The position numbers and the translations under genes are program-made. This document shows positions 50,101-61,136 of a stretch of DNA of 64,000 nt, piece by piece (position 1 is the stretch's first letter; each line of letters begins with the position of its first letter). The notes below the pieces were generated by a model, which ran no database searches, was not told the DNA's origin, and saw only the letters and a program-made list of their open reading frames with translations. Source of the DNA: Edolisoma coerulescens (lineage: Eukaryota; Chordata; Aves; Passeriformes; Campephagidae); NCBI GenBank assembly GCA_013397115.1, contig VWZW01005387.1, positions 1,693,235-1,757,234 on the forward strand, written 5' to 3'.

Positions 50101-53100
50101 AGCAAAGGTCAGAGCAGGAACAGGACCACTGTTGAAACGTTTGTGAACTTTCAATTAAGTAACTGACTTACCTCCCAGTATTCCAGGTCCAGATACAGTC
50201 ACTAAAGCAAGTAGCTCCTTCTCAACTGACAGTAGTTCCATGTCCTTCTGAGCATTTGAACGGGAAGGAAGAAATAATTTAGAGGTATTTGCAAAACTGG
50301 CTAAATGAACTTATGATTTTGAATGTCCCTCCTATATGTCATTTGTGTGGGAATACAGAAGAAAGCATTGGAAAAGTAATTAAAGGAATAGTAAGGATTT
50401 CTTCCTCGAAGAGAAGATGATGCCTAAAAATATGATTCTATACAGTAATGTCAAGTAGTAACATCCTAAGAAGTGTGGTTTGAAGCTGTGGTAAGATTTA
50501 GTTCTGAAGAATAACAAAATCTAATTGAAGGGTAGGTTGGAACTGCTACAAGAGAAGCTCAAATTGAAAAAACCAAAAAACAACCAAGTCAGAAGGGCAG
50601 TTCTGAAATGAAATGGAGCAAAGAACCAAACACTATTCAGGAACAGCTTTGGTGTTTAGAAAATATTGGGTGCAAAGTCTGCTATTCCAGCCAGCTTAAA
50701 ATCATCTGAGGTTCTCAGTGTCTCATACCCTCACTGGTGCCCTGTCCTTTCTTCCAGCACCAGCAAGCACAACCTTTCCACTGTTTGCTAAATCATTTTC
50801 TTGTTCTGTCCTTTGGATTGTGTCACCACCTCTATGAATCCTGACTGTCTTTTTTGGTCATATTAAACACACATTACTCGCTTTGACTTTCAAGGTCCTT
50901 CACAGACTTCTTTCTCGTGACCTGTTACCTGAAACTGGGAATCCACGTGCCAGCTCTAGTCTCTGATCAGCAAGTGTGCTCTTAGGCTAATTTTAAGCAA
51001 GCGTTTTCAAGCAAGAAAAGGCAATTAATGGCTCCAGTGATCTCAGAAAGAAGCATACCTGCTCCAAACAGTTCTTTTATTCTTGGGAAAGGAGGGAATG
51101 GGAGCTATTTCCTCAGCTACTTTATTCTGGAAGACAGGTGTGGCAGGAAGCCAACCAGAGACAGGTTTGTTAAAAGCACTCTTAACTTCTCTAGAAGGAT
51201 GCTTTTTCTCCTATGAGTCTGAAATTAGTTCTAGTTTCAGTAACAATGCTGTCGCACATTAACCAAAATCAGCAGCAGAATGTGTATTTATACAGCACAT
51301 ATGTTTTGTGTCTATATTGATACACACATACATATACACAGACAGACAGTAAGCTGTAAAAACACTGAGGCATAGGTCTGTTCTGTGGCAAAAAGGCTTT
51401 GAGGCGAGGGAATGAAACATTTTCCAAAACAAGCCAAACTTCAGCATGTTCTGTTAGAGGTTTGAGGTGTCCTGATGACCGTGACTAGGGATTTGCTGTG
51501 TGCCCTTCTGGAGGGGTGGCTTTCCCCAGCTGACAGACTAGAGTTCAGCTCCAGTGAGCTGCCACACAGCCGGGCAACAGGACAGAGCATCTGTCCCAAT
51601 AATCATTTGTGATGCCAAATCTGAAGCTTGAGCAAAATAATTCAGAATTCTTCTCATGCGATTAACAGTGATGCACATAGTTTGCAAAATACTGTCTTAT
51701 TTATTATAAAAGAAAGGGTCTAAAGATCTGTTCATTTTTTGTAATTACTCTAATAAAATAGAGAATAATGAATAGGCATAAATTTAGCTATAAAATAAAT
51801 CAGACTTAATTAAATTTAGTCCTGATCTAAAGATGAGTCTAAATTTTTCAGAAATATCCATCACCTGAATTTCGACTCTTCTTCAACTCTAAACCTATGT
51901 CTATTTCAAATAAAACTTTAGATTGATATCTATATTTACCTCTTGCCTGCCTCAGAGAGCTCCACAGAGTGAGACTGCAGGTTGATGGTTTCCTGCCCAG
52001 CTGCAGACTGGTAACCCAAGGACAACTTCACTGATCAACATGATGTTGGGGCTAGAGAAGAGGTTCCCAATGAGAAACATAAGAAAATGGACTTCCCACA
52101 TGTTTACCATGGATATCTTTTAGTTTGATGAAGTTTAGAAGAGGAGATCTTGTCTAAAGTTGATTGTTGAAGAGCATAATCATATCTCTGGTGCTACTGC
52201 AGCTGCTGTTTCATTTCACAGCACCTTCTTGCTCATGTTCAAGACTGCCAGTGACATGGATGCAGGTACAGCCATACCATTAAAATGTTTCAAGTTTCAG
52301 GAAGACTTGCAGCACCACAAAGCACGGCCATGTCATTTCTGACCTCTGCAGCAGCTGAAATGTAACTTGGAGAAGGGGCTGCCAATGAGCTGTGCAGTGT
52401 GGCTGCATGTCTCATGCCTGCATTTCTGTTTCAGAGGGGCTGTTCCTAACTAGCACTGACGTCACCAAGTGTAGTCAGGCATACATGGTATGAAAGTCAA
52501 ATACAGTAGTAATTCATTGCGTTCTACCCCACCAAGATGAAAATTGGATGTCTTTCCTTTTTACCAGGTAGTTCTGAACCCAGTGTGCCCTGCTCCAGCA
52601 GTGCAGAGTTATACCACATAGTAGGAATGTGCAGGTAAGAAGTGAGGTATGACAGGTGTTACTACTACATGATCTGAATTCAGTCATACCAGTGATTAAT
52701 TTTTCTTGTACTTGGGGAAGGCTGCAAAGCAAGGGGTAACCTCTGCAGAATAACAATGAACACAGCCAGAGAGAGCAGAAAATTGCATGATACATGAGCA
52801 CACTCTAAATGCTGACTCACAGCACCCCACATCTCTCCCTGCTGCCTTCAAAACTCTCCCTAATCTCCTCATATGTTCAGCTTACAGCATGATTCACAGG
52901 GTCCTTGAAGCACCCCCACCCCCATTCTTTGGCTTTTTATTTTCCTTCTACTCCTACTCTTTCCATTTTTTCCCCAAAGCCTGCTGAACCATTGTTTTCT
53001 AGATCTATCATCATTACTTCCGACACTCCCTGAATATCAGGACGGGGTCGGTAAAACAATGCTAAAACCCTTTACACACACTTCCTTCTATCTGCAACTC

Positions 53101-53920
53101 TCCTGGGCCTAATTTAGTCTACCTTTTACTAATTATAAATACAGACAATATGAAATCAACTGCATGAAAGAGTCAAGTGACTCTTTTTTTAGAGAGATTA
53201 CTTCAACTTTTATGTTTCCAAGTTAATAAATTTGGCTCTGGAGGATGAGTCTTACCTCAGCCTCACCCATGGCACCCAGACAGCTCCTTTGCAAAGTGTG
53301 ACTGGGAAACCACTGTATCATTAAAAACCCCTGAGATTAACATTCCAGAATTGCAATACCACAAAATTGCAAGGAAAAAAAAAAAGGCCTACTCTAGGAT
53401 ATGCAACTCAGTTTAATAAAGCACCTTATGAATCACCTTACCTTGCAATTCACAGCAAACCAAGCATTCTGGAAAATCAACTTTTGCTTCAATTTTCCTT
53501 TTTGTAACGAAGGAATATAACCCCTCTCCCATCAACAAGCTCAGCAACATCCTCCTGCCCTAGAACAAGGCAGCCAAGAATCAACCCACTGCCAGAGCAG
53601 CACCTGCTTTGTATTTCCTGAGCTCAATGTAAACTACCCTTCAGTTTAGTAGGTCTGGATACAGACTGCACTTTTCCACTCTGCAATCAACTTGTGAAAT
53701 TGATTCATATGATTTTGCAAGAAAGCCATTGTCAGAATAGAGATGATGTAGCTATTTAAGAAGTCAAGTGAAATCAGTACTCTTGTAGTTCAAACAAACA
53801 TTTGAAAAAGATACTATGCATCATCAGTTTCCATAAAGATATAATACAGAGGACATTGACAAATCTTTCTTTAAAATTCTGTTACATTTACATGTTTCTA
53901 AATAGTAAAAAACTACAGAA
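41141..53920. other. Intergenic DNA downstream of CA3
   Basis: About 12.8 kb without a recognised gene. It has a short (TTTTG)n run at 43147-43166, a T run near 46784-46795 and the dispersed repeat copy at 51517-51565. Open frames up to 141 codons (for example 47820-48245 minus) lack any recognisable family or splice context. Confidence 0.7.
51517..51565. repeat. Short dispersed repeat, copy B
   Basis: Partner of 8807-8852; the shared 19-base core is at 51530-51548. Confidence 0.6.
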
Positions 53921-53942
53921 CAAAAAATCTTAAGTAAATGTA

Positions 53943-53948
53943 TTTATT
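53943..53948 (-). terminator. CA3: Candidate CA3 polyadenylation signal (distal)
   Basis: AATAAA on the minus strand, about 1.05 kb past the CA3 stop codon. Use would give a 3' UTR of about 1.07 kb. Confidence 0.4.
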
Positions 53949-54017
53949 ATTGTTGGATTTGTTAATGCAGAAATAGCGTTATTGCAATTATAGGCTTACA
54001 ATCCTGTTTCATTGTTC

Positions 54018-54023
54018 TTTATT
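54018..54023 (-). terminator. CA3: Candidate CA3 polyadenylation signal (proximal)
   Basis: AATAAA on the minus strand, about 970 bases past the CA3 stop. I cannot tell which of the two signals is used, or whether both are. Confidence 0.4.
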
Positions 54024-54994
54024 CCAAAACAAGAGACAAGAACACATTGGTCAATTGCATTTTGAATAAGAGTCCAACTGTGGTTTCAGATGTTTATGCA
54101 CACGTTACATTGACAGCAGGATTACATTTGTACATGAAAGGAGAATTTGTCTCAAAAAAAAATTAAAAAGACTAAGGACTCTTCTTATTTGAACACCTGT
54201 TTTACACAGAAAAGCCATTTGCACACATGAAGAAAATATATGCAAAGGATACGAAGACCAACTTCACAAAATTCATGTCACCTTGACTGCTACATTAATA
54301 TGGAAATGAGTCTTTTAATAAAGGGAACCAGTTGTGACACAAATAGAAATAGCTCTTCCCCCTTCCTATAGTTTTAACTACATGTAACTCGGTGAATACG
54401 GTTTTCAGAACAGACCTCTGTTTCACCTCTCCATTGTTTTAAGAAAGTAAAAGTTTAGCTCTTTATCAATGATTATAACACAATTTCCTATCCTTTCATA
54501 TTTTATGTATCAAAAACCAAAAGAGTTTATCATTTCCAAGAATGCCTTGTGGATTAACTGGTGCAGCTCAGAGCTGAATACGGATAATACTGAAAACAAC
54601 TACTGAAAAATATGTCTTTAATGGTGAAAACAATTACTTCTCTTAGCTGAAACCTCTTTAGCATGCAATCAGACAAGCATCAAGGGACATGTGCACAATA
54701 GGAAATTGTCTTGTAATTTTAAGTAGCATCTTCTTTCTTCCTTTGAACTATTAACAAAAGCTAATGTTAAAGCAGTTATGAAGAACCAAACAGATTTTCT
54801 ACTTCCATTTTAACAATAGGATTTGCCTAAATAAATGTTATCCTCTGAGAGTGAAATTCTCATTCCACAACTCAAGTTTCAGCCTCCAGACCTACAGCTG
54901 GAGTTCTGTGTAAATGCAGCAAAGGACACAAAACAAAACCACCTCTTATTTCTAGAGGTTGCCTCACTCAGAGCCACCCAACAGGAGCCAGGTC

Positions 54995-55114
54995 CTAGAG
55001 GAACGACGCGCTCACCATCCTGAAATACCGCGGCTGAGTCGGGCGCCAGTTATCAACCAAGGGGTGATTGGGTTCATTCTCGGCATTCTTGGAGAGGCTG
55101 CGGAGCTTCGCCAT
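54995..55114 (-). CDS. CA3: CA3 exon 7 with stop codon
   Basis: 120 nt, 39 codons plus TAG. It encodes [39 protein letters not shown], the conserved alpha-CA C-terminus (NWRP.QP...V.ASF). Its 3' half is GC- and CpG-rich compared with the other CA3 exons. The acceptor is CTGCAG. Confidence 0.95.
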   Translation of the reverse strand: MAKLRSLSKNAENEPNHPLVDNWRPTQPRYFRMVSASFL

Positions 55115-58100
55115 CTGCAGAAGAGCAAAAATTGAAGTGTCCTGATGGAAATCCTTTGGGATCAAATCCACAGTCCAACAATTAAACTAAGGAGGCTGGT
55201 CCAGCTGTGGGAAAAAGTCTCCTTCAAAGTTGTGAAGATTTCCTTCACCCCACCACCACAAGAACTGTACTCATGTTTTTTTGGTAGCAGTGATAATCTT
55301 AGGAATAGTCAAAACAGAAAAATGGGTCCTATTTGAACAGGATTGTGAAAAATAGTGTCATTTAGGTACTGTCTACAGAACTGTGTACAGCCACAGAAAC
55401 TATGGGAAGTACTCAAAAAATGTGAATACACCAGCATGTGCTCTAATAAACCTCTCTTACTCTAACCCTGCCTTAGTGCCAGATTGTTAAGAATCCTTTA
55501 GAATTGCAAGGTTTTAAAGCTCAATTATAAACTAATTGTTCATTTCCATGGTAGGTCTGTAGCAGAGGATATATTCTGCAGCAGTGACACAAAAAGTTCA
55601 TTATTAGTAACAGGATAAAGACTTGGTCAACCTATCAAATGGTTTGTAAACAAGGTCTGCAGCTTGAATCTCCTTGCCCATACCAAGGTATGGGGTTTTT
55701 TTTTGAGGCATGCCACATGAAGAGTTCTGCCCATACTTGTCAAAACTGTGTCACACTCTTTCTCTACTGCTTTCTGATTTTCAAAGGATGCAACACATAT
55801 ACAGATACCCTGTATTCATTTGTTGTGGCTACCATGCACTTCACTAGACCCAAAGCACATCAGCCGTGATTCAGACACTTGGACCTGTCCCTGTTTGAAT
55901 GACTTACCGTGAAAAGCACACACACATTTCCCATGTAAACTTGAAAATGCAGCCCCATGCAGGGCACACATCACCTTTGTTCACCAGGAGCTTCAATACG
56001 CTGATTTATCCACTTTTCAGTACAGACTTCAAGGCCAATACAAACAGAACTTCTGTCTAGGTTGTAAAACCTGGGTTCACTGTAATTATACTAGTTCCAG
56101 TTTATGGACTGAGCTAGCTCAGGCATCCCAACACTACTCTTCACTGAACAGCTCAGAAAAACCAGCCATCTCATGATGATGAGGTCGCATTTATAACCAG
56201 CATAATATGCATCTGATGGATTAATAGTCTGAAATTAAATTTCAGGTTTCAGATGAAGAATAATTTGTATGGGAAGAGATGAAAATTGTTCATTAGTTTT
56301 GTCAGTACTGATAAACTACTATTGGAGAAGAGTGCTGGAGTTTATTAATTGTGGAAGATCTGCTCTATTCAGTAAAAAACCAACATGTATTCAGGCTACG
56401 ATTACATAAAGATGAAAAAAATTAGTCTGCAATTAGGCAGTTATTCCACAGTTAAATTCCTGTTCTTTCATTAAAAGTAATCTGAGCAGCTAGGCCACCC
56501 ACACTGCATCTCACTGGGATTTCTGGTGAATTGATTTTCCTGCAGAGCACTGATTTGCAGCGACTGCACTTCCCCTTGTAGCTAATATATAGTTACCATC
56601 TGGCTGCAAAAGCATCCAAGAAATCCACTGCAAATGCACACACACTTAAAATAATCACTATTAATGAGGCTGCCATGGTACTACACTGTCTAGGATTAGA
56701 AATAATTGGCAACACAATCCTCTTATGAATACATTATTTAGAGTGCAGGCACTCTGGAGTGAGGGAAGTATTTCTATTGTATTTCTAGACAATAACTCAC
56801 ACACACTGCCAATCCTGCCTGAAAAGCAGCTACCTCAGGATAAGAGCCAATGTCTTGTCTTTATGTAGTAATTTCATCTTTACCTTAAATGCTGCATTTT
56901 TTCTACAGGAGGGATAGTTAAAGAACAGTCTATATGTTTCTCAAAACTCACAAATTTTAGAACAGCTGAAAAAGACCATGACCCAAACACAACAGTAATA
57001 AAAAAGTCTTTTCATGAAGCTGGGTCAATGATGTGATTAGTTATTTCTTTAAAAATGCATTTTAAACCAGAGATGTTCAATAATGACTACACTTTTCCTA
57101 ATAAAATGTGTAGCTGATCTTCTGTAATATATAGATCTAAGATGATTCATTTTGTAGAAACCATTCAGACCATAATTTGTATTTTTCACACAACTACTCA
57201 CTTTAAAATAGTCCCCATATTTTAGTTTTCGGATGGGCAAGGAAACAGGAGGCAGAGCAATTCAACAAGCTCTGAAAATTAAGCTGTAAGTTACATGAAC
57301 ACATTATCATATTTCATCTATTGCCAGCTGTTAGCTATTATTCTATTGCCAGTTAGCTATTGCTAACTCATCATACCCGAGTTGTATTACTTAAAAGACA
57401 AAGAGCCACATAAACACAAAGTACTAGAAAACAGAAATATTTTCTGTTAGTGATAACATGCACATCAATAAATACGCTAAACACATTATAATCTTGAAAA
57501 CCTAAAATGAAAAGTTATGCGTCTGAACATAATATCTACGTAATATGTCAGTCCCTTGATTAATATTCATGTGCTTTGTATCCTGGAGCCTTGAAATTTG
57601 TGGTATCATATGATTGTAGTCTGCTGACTAGAGGAATAACCTCAGATGAGAAAACTGACTTGTGTGGTAAGAGTAGAATCATAGGCTGAAATGTGCTGAA
57701 AGAAGGCATTCAAATTCCTACAAGTGGATTGGGGGGAAATTAGGAAATTAACAAGAAATACTTCTTTACAGTAAATGACCAAAGGAGTTTTTGACATTTA
57801 TAATAAATTATAGTTATCTGATGTTGCTCCAGTTTGTGAAAATGTAGCTGGTGTGCCTTCCAGAAACACAGGTATCAAGCACATGATTCAACACTTCCAA
57901 TTTACACTCCCATCTGCAATACAGGGCAGGCAGAATCACCAATCCCATTACATTTGTATTTTGATAAATTATGTTTTTGAAAGAAAAATCTTGCCATCTA
58001 CACTGTGGTATGCTTTTACTGATTTAAAAAGCTCTCTGATGTCCGTGGGCTTGAACTACCATGGCGTTGGATGTGGGCTAGTTCTTCACTCTCCTTCTAA

Positions 58101-61100
58101 TCCTGTCATTTCTCACAAATCCAATAAGTGTTTTCCTTGTCAAAAGAATAAATTCAGGTTATGGCATGTAAGTGAAAAGAAGGGATAAATTTACCTGGTC
58201 TGAACTGACTATGATAGGCTCTCTAAGAATAATCCAGGTGACACACTCTTCGCAAGGTGGAGTAGTGAAAGATCCATGGTATGTCCAGTAGTCATGAGAT
58301 TTAGGGAAAAGAACTGAAGGATCGAAGTTTGGAAAAGGAGCATTTTTCCCCTTTAAAATAAAAAGAAAAACACAACAAAACCAAACAGAAAACTCTTCAA
58401 CAAATCTAGTCAAGATTAGTTTGCAGCTCTGTTATTTTCAGAAACAGGGAGTGACTCAGATACTTCAAATGTATGAACTGAGGAAAGTAAGCACAGATCT
58501 ACGTGAGATACAGTGATGCATTGTGAAGATAAGTGGACTGAATGACCCTCACAGATGGGCCCAGAGAAGCATGACAAAACATAAAACTCCATGATGCTAC
58601 TTCTTGTACCTGAAGTGGTGTCCAGTACCAATGTGTTTCACTCATTTCTGTGCAGAAATACTCCTCCTTCTGGCCTCCCTTCTTATGGAAATTCTTTCTT
58701 TCTATTGAATATTGGATTAGGTCACCATATAACAAAGTGAGACAGGTACTACTTTTATAGTATTTGTGCTAATAACAAGCAAGACAGCCAATAAAATGTG
58801 AGATTTATCACATAATGCTATCTAAGACACAAATGTCTAGTCAGTGGCATTTCCAGAGACCCATTAGGCAGCCTATATATTAAGACCAAATGGACCAATT
58901 TCCGAAGACACCTTTTATTTGGCACGGCCCACTGAGGCAATAAGGTTCCAGGCCTAGTTTTTAGGTGAGTAAAGACTGGGGAAATGACTCATTTTCCCAA
59001 ACTCATAAGCCCCACTAAAGTCAAAGACGACTCAGATGTAAATGGAAGAAAGGACTTTTCACATTAATGAAAAGCTACACATGGTTTTATTCCCAAATAT
59101 ATTCTGGAAATGTTGCAGAGCAGAATTTCAAAACCAGAAAGCCAGACATAGTAATTTTTTTTTTCCTGTCCTGAGACTCTGAGCAATCTTCCTATAATGA
59201 AAAGCCCAACATCATTACCTTTGTTTTGATAGCATTTATTTCTTCAAGAATTCTCTTCATCTCTGGTTTGGGAGTTTCCCCTACCTGTAAAGAAGAAAGC
59301 ATGAGCTAAGCAAGGAGTTCTGCTTGACCAGCTTTCTTCTTCCTCCTATTTTTCTATATGAGCATCTAAACATATATAAAATTATAATGCATTAACCCAA
59401 TCTATCACCCTACCAGCTTGGTGAGCCATGTCTTCTGTCCGTTACCTCTGTCTGTACCCCAACAGATATTATGTTACAAAGGGGGAAATTGTATCAGTAA
59501 AGAAATTTTAGCATAACAGGTAATTTCACAACACAGATTTCATGGTCAGATTTATTTTTTGCAATTGCTGATCTCAAAAAAGACATCCAGCTTTCTATCT
59601 CTAGTGCTATCTCTCGTGAATATGAATTAAACAACAGAAAGCAACAGCTAGTATTTCAGGCTAAGGCTGCATGCCCCCAAAAGGACTTATAAAAAAGGAT
59701 GAGTAATATGCATTGCCTGTGAGATAGTTTCGTTTGAGAGAAAGTTCATGAAAAACCTAGAAGGGATACATGTCCTTGAAATCTGTCCCCAGTTAGCAAA
59801 AAAGACAGCTGACTGCTGTTGGTCAGAGGGCCACTTCTGACACGTGTCCCCATTCCATGATCCACATAGTGACACAATAGCTGCAGGGACAAGTGTGTGT
59901 AGTATTGGATACCACTTGACATAATATGACTCATGATCTATAACTTGAAAAGGATACATTACTGAAAGTCAACCCCTTCAAAGCGGTAGGATCCCTAGAA
60001 AATATACTCAGAGGATTTTGCTTTGCTTTAACTCTCTAAGAATAGAAACTCCATAGCATCAGTGCAGAGAAGGGTTGCATAGTTCTACTTACCTGCAAAA
60101 ATATGGCCAAAACAGCTATCCCATCAGTTCTTCTCCTAGCATCAAGGTAATTACTGTATTTGGGATTCCAGTGTAATAAATGTAGCTTGAAACAAAGAAA
60201 AACATGTAAAAAAACCCCATTAGTCAACAGCAAGCCATCACAGGCTGAATTTACAGTTCTTCACATAACTGTGTGAGTTTGAGGCAACAAAAAATGATAA
60301 TGAGGCCTTCCAAAAAACAGAAAAGAAAAAGGGATAGCAAAGTCATGTTTTCGTTATATCTGTCATACATTATTAATTATACTACTATTTGCTTTAAAAT
60401 AACTATAAATATCTTAATAAGAAATTGAAAAAATTAACTGTAATCTCGTCTTAAAGCTGAAGAAAAGCTGCTTAAGCAGGTAGAACATGCAGTTCAGACA
60501 TCATCTACTGATATGTGATTCATTTCCATTTAGCATTTAAATTACAGCAATTCTGTCAAAGAAGCCATATGAATGTCATTCATGTGTATTATTAGTCTAC
60601 ATTTCTCATTTTCTTTACAATCCTAAAGTGGTAAAGAACCAAGGTAATTCATTCTTCCCCCTTTCTATCACTGCAATTTTATACTTTTACTATAATTCTG
60701 TATTTTCAGAATACTGTTTTAGTAAGTTTGGATTGCTTCTGAGTAATTCAGTCTTCCTGTGCTGTATCACACCAAATTGGTTTGACAACATGGAAACCTT
60801 TGTTTCACACAGTATTTTTCTTTTCTCATGCTGTGAGAATTACTTCAACCTGATTCATGTCTATAAGAATCGAAGGGAGTAAGAATAAAAACGCACAGAT
60901 AAATAAATGGAAAGAACTCCCTGGAAAGCAGACAAATGACAAATTTTGTTCCACCAGAAGAATAGTGACAAATTTTATTTTACACCCTGTTTTAAAGTAA
61001 AAAGTGGTGAGTCTTACCTCTCCTGCATACCTCACTCCATTCACAACATGCTCCGAGCCGTGGTCGTCAGACGAGCCCCAGTGGAAGTGCAGCTGCCGTA

Positions 61101-61136
61101 GCCTGTAGACTTGGGGAAGCGGCCCACCTCTCAGCA
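54995..61136 (-). CDS. CA3: Carbonic anhydrase 3 (CA3), exons 3-7; 5' exons outside window
   Basis: Cytosolic alpha-carbonic anhydrase of the slow type III class, abundant in mammalian muscle and fat. Visible exons on the minus strand: 61018-61136, 60093-60185, 59219-59284, 58195-58350 and 54995-55114 (119, 93, 66, 156 and 120 nt), all GT-AG, ending in TAG. CA3-type features are [18 protein letters not shown] and above all [14 protein letters not shown], with Phe198 in place of Leu198. Zinc ligands His94, His96 and His119, Glu106, Thr199 and Trp209 are kept. Exon 5 has one codon more than CA2. Cys183 and Cys188 of mammalian CA3 are Val and Ser here. With standard exons 1-2 the protein would be 261 residues. 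I did not find exons 1-2 in 61137-64000, so the promoter is off the right edge. CA1 and CA13 fit less well because of GSF and CEEC. Confidence 0.9.
55115..58194 (-). other. CA3 intron 6 (3.1 kb)
   Basis: AT-rich intron, GT-AG bounded. It contains a local tandem duplication at 57317-57366. No gene recognised. Confidence 0.9.
57317..57366 (+). repeat. Two-copy tandem duplication
   Basis: A unit of about 25 bases (TCTATTGCCAG..TTAGCTATT) occurs twice back to back with small differences, inside CA3 intron 6. Confidence 0.7.
58195..58350 (-). CDS. CA3: CA3 exon 6
   Basis: 156 nt, residues 171-222 in sequence order. It encodes [39 protein letters not shown] and [13 protein letters not shown]. Phe198 and CEEC mark it as CA3. 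The acceptor is TTAAAG and the donor GTAAAT. Confidence 0.96.
58351..59218 (-). other. CA3 intron 5
   Basis: 868 bases, GT-AG bounded, nothing recognised. Confidence 0.9.
59219..59284 (-). CDS. CA3: CA3 exon 5, one codon longer than family norm
   Basis: 66 nt, 22 codons: [20 protein letters not shown] then TK. The CA2 counterpart here has 21 codons. The acceptor is TTACAG. The next AG, four bases in, would shift the frame, so the longer exon is the right reading. The donor is GTAATG. Confidence 0.92.
59285..60092 (-). other. CA3 intron 4
   Basis: 808 bases, GT-AG bounded, nothing recognised. Confidence 0.9.
60093..60185 (-). CDS. CA3: CA3 exon 4
   Basis: 93 nt, residues 118-148. It begins [13 protein letters not shown], with zinc ligand His119 and Leu at 121 where CA2 has Val, and ends [11 protein letters not shown]. 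The acceptor is TTCAAG and the donor GTAAGT. Confidence 0.94.
60186..61017 (-). other. CA3 intron 3
   Basis: 832 bases, GT-AG bounded, AT-rich, nothing recognised. Confidence 0.9.
61018..61136 (-). CDS. CA3: CA3 exon 3
   Basis: 119 nt, residues 78-117. It encodes [20 protein letters not shown] then [19 protein letters not shown], with Gln92, zinc ligands His94 and His96, and Glu106. The first codon is split with the unseen exon 2. The acceptor is TTGCAG and the donor GTAAGA. Confidence 0.95.

Larger units (their letters stand above)
53921..54994 (-). other. CA3: Putative CA3 3' UTR
   Basis: AT-rich sequence from the stop codon to the first AATAAA hexamers seen. No other gene feature. The end is inferred from the signals only. 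Confidence 0.4.

Noticed and set aside
16831..54994. A further carbonic anhydrase gene (CA1- or CA13-like) between CA3 and CA2
   Set aside because: No segment with the HxHW, GSEH or TTPP motifs appears outside the exons already listed.
57690..57790. Faint CR1-like phrase (GGGGGGAAATTAGGAAATTA ... ACTTCTTTACAGT)
   Set aside because: Similarity is too short and diverged to separate from chance without a library search.
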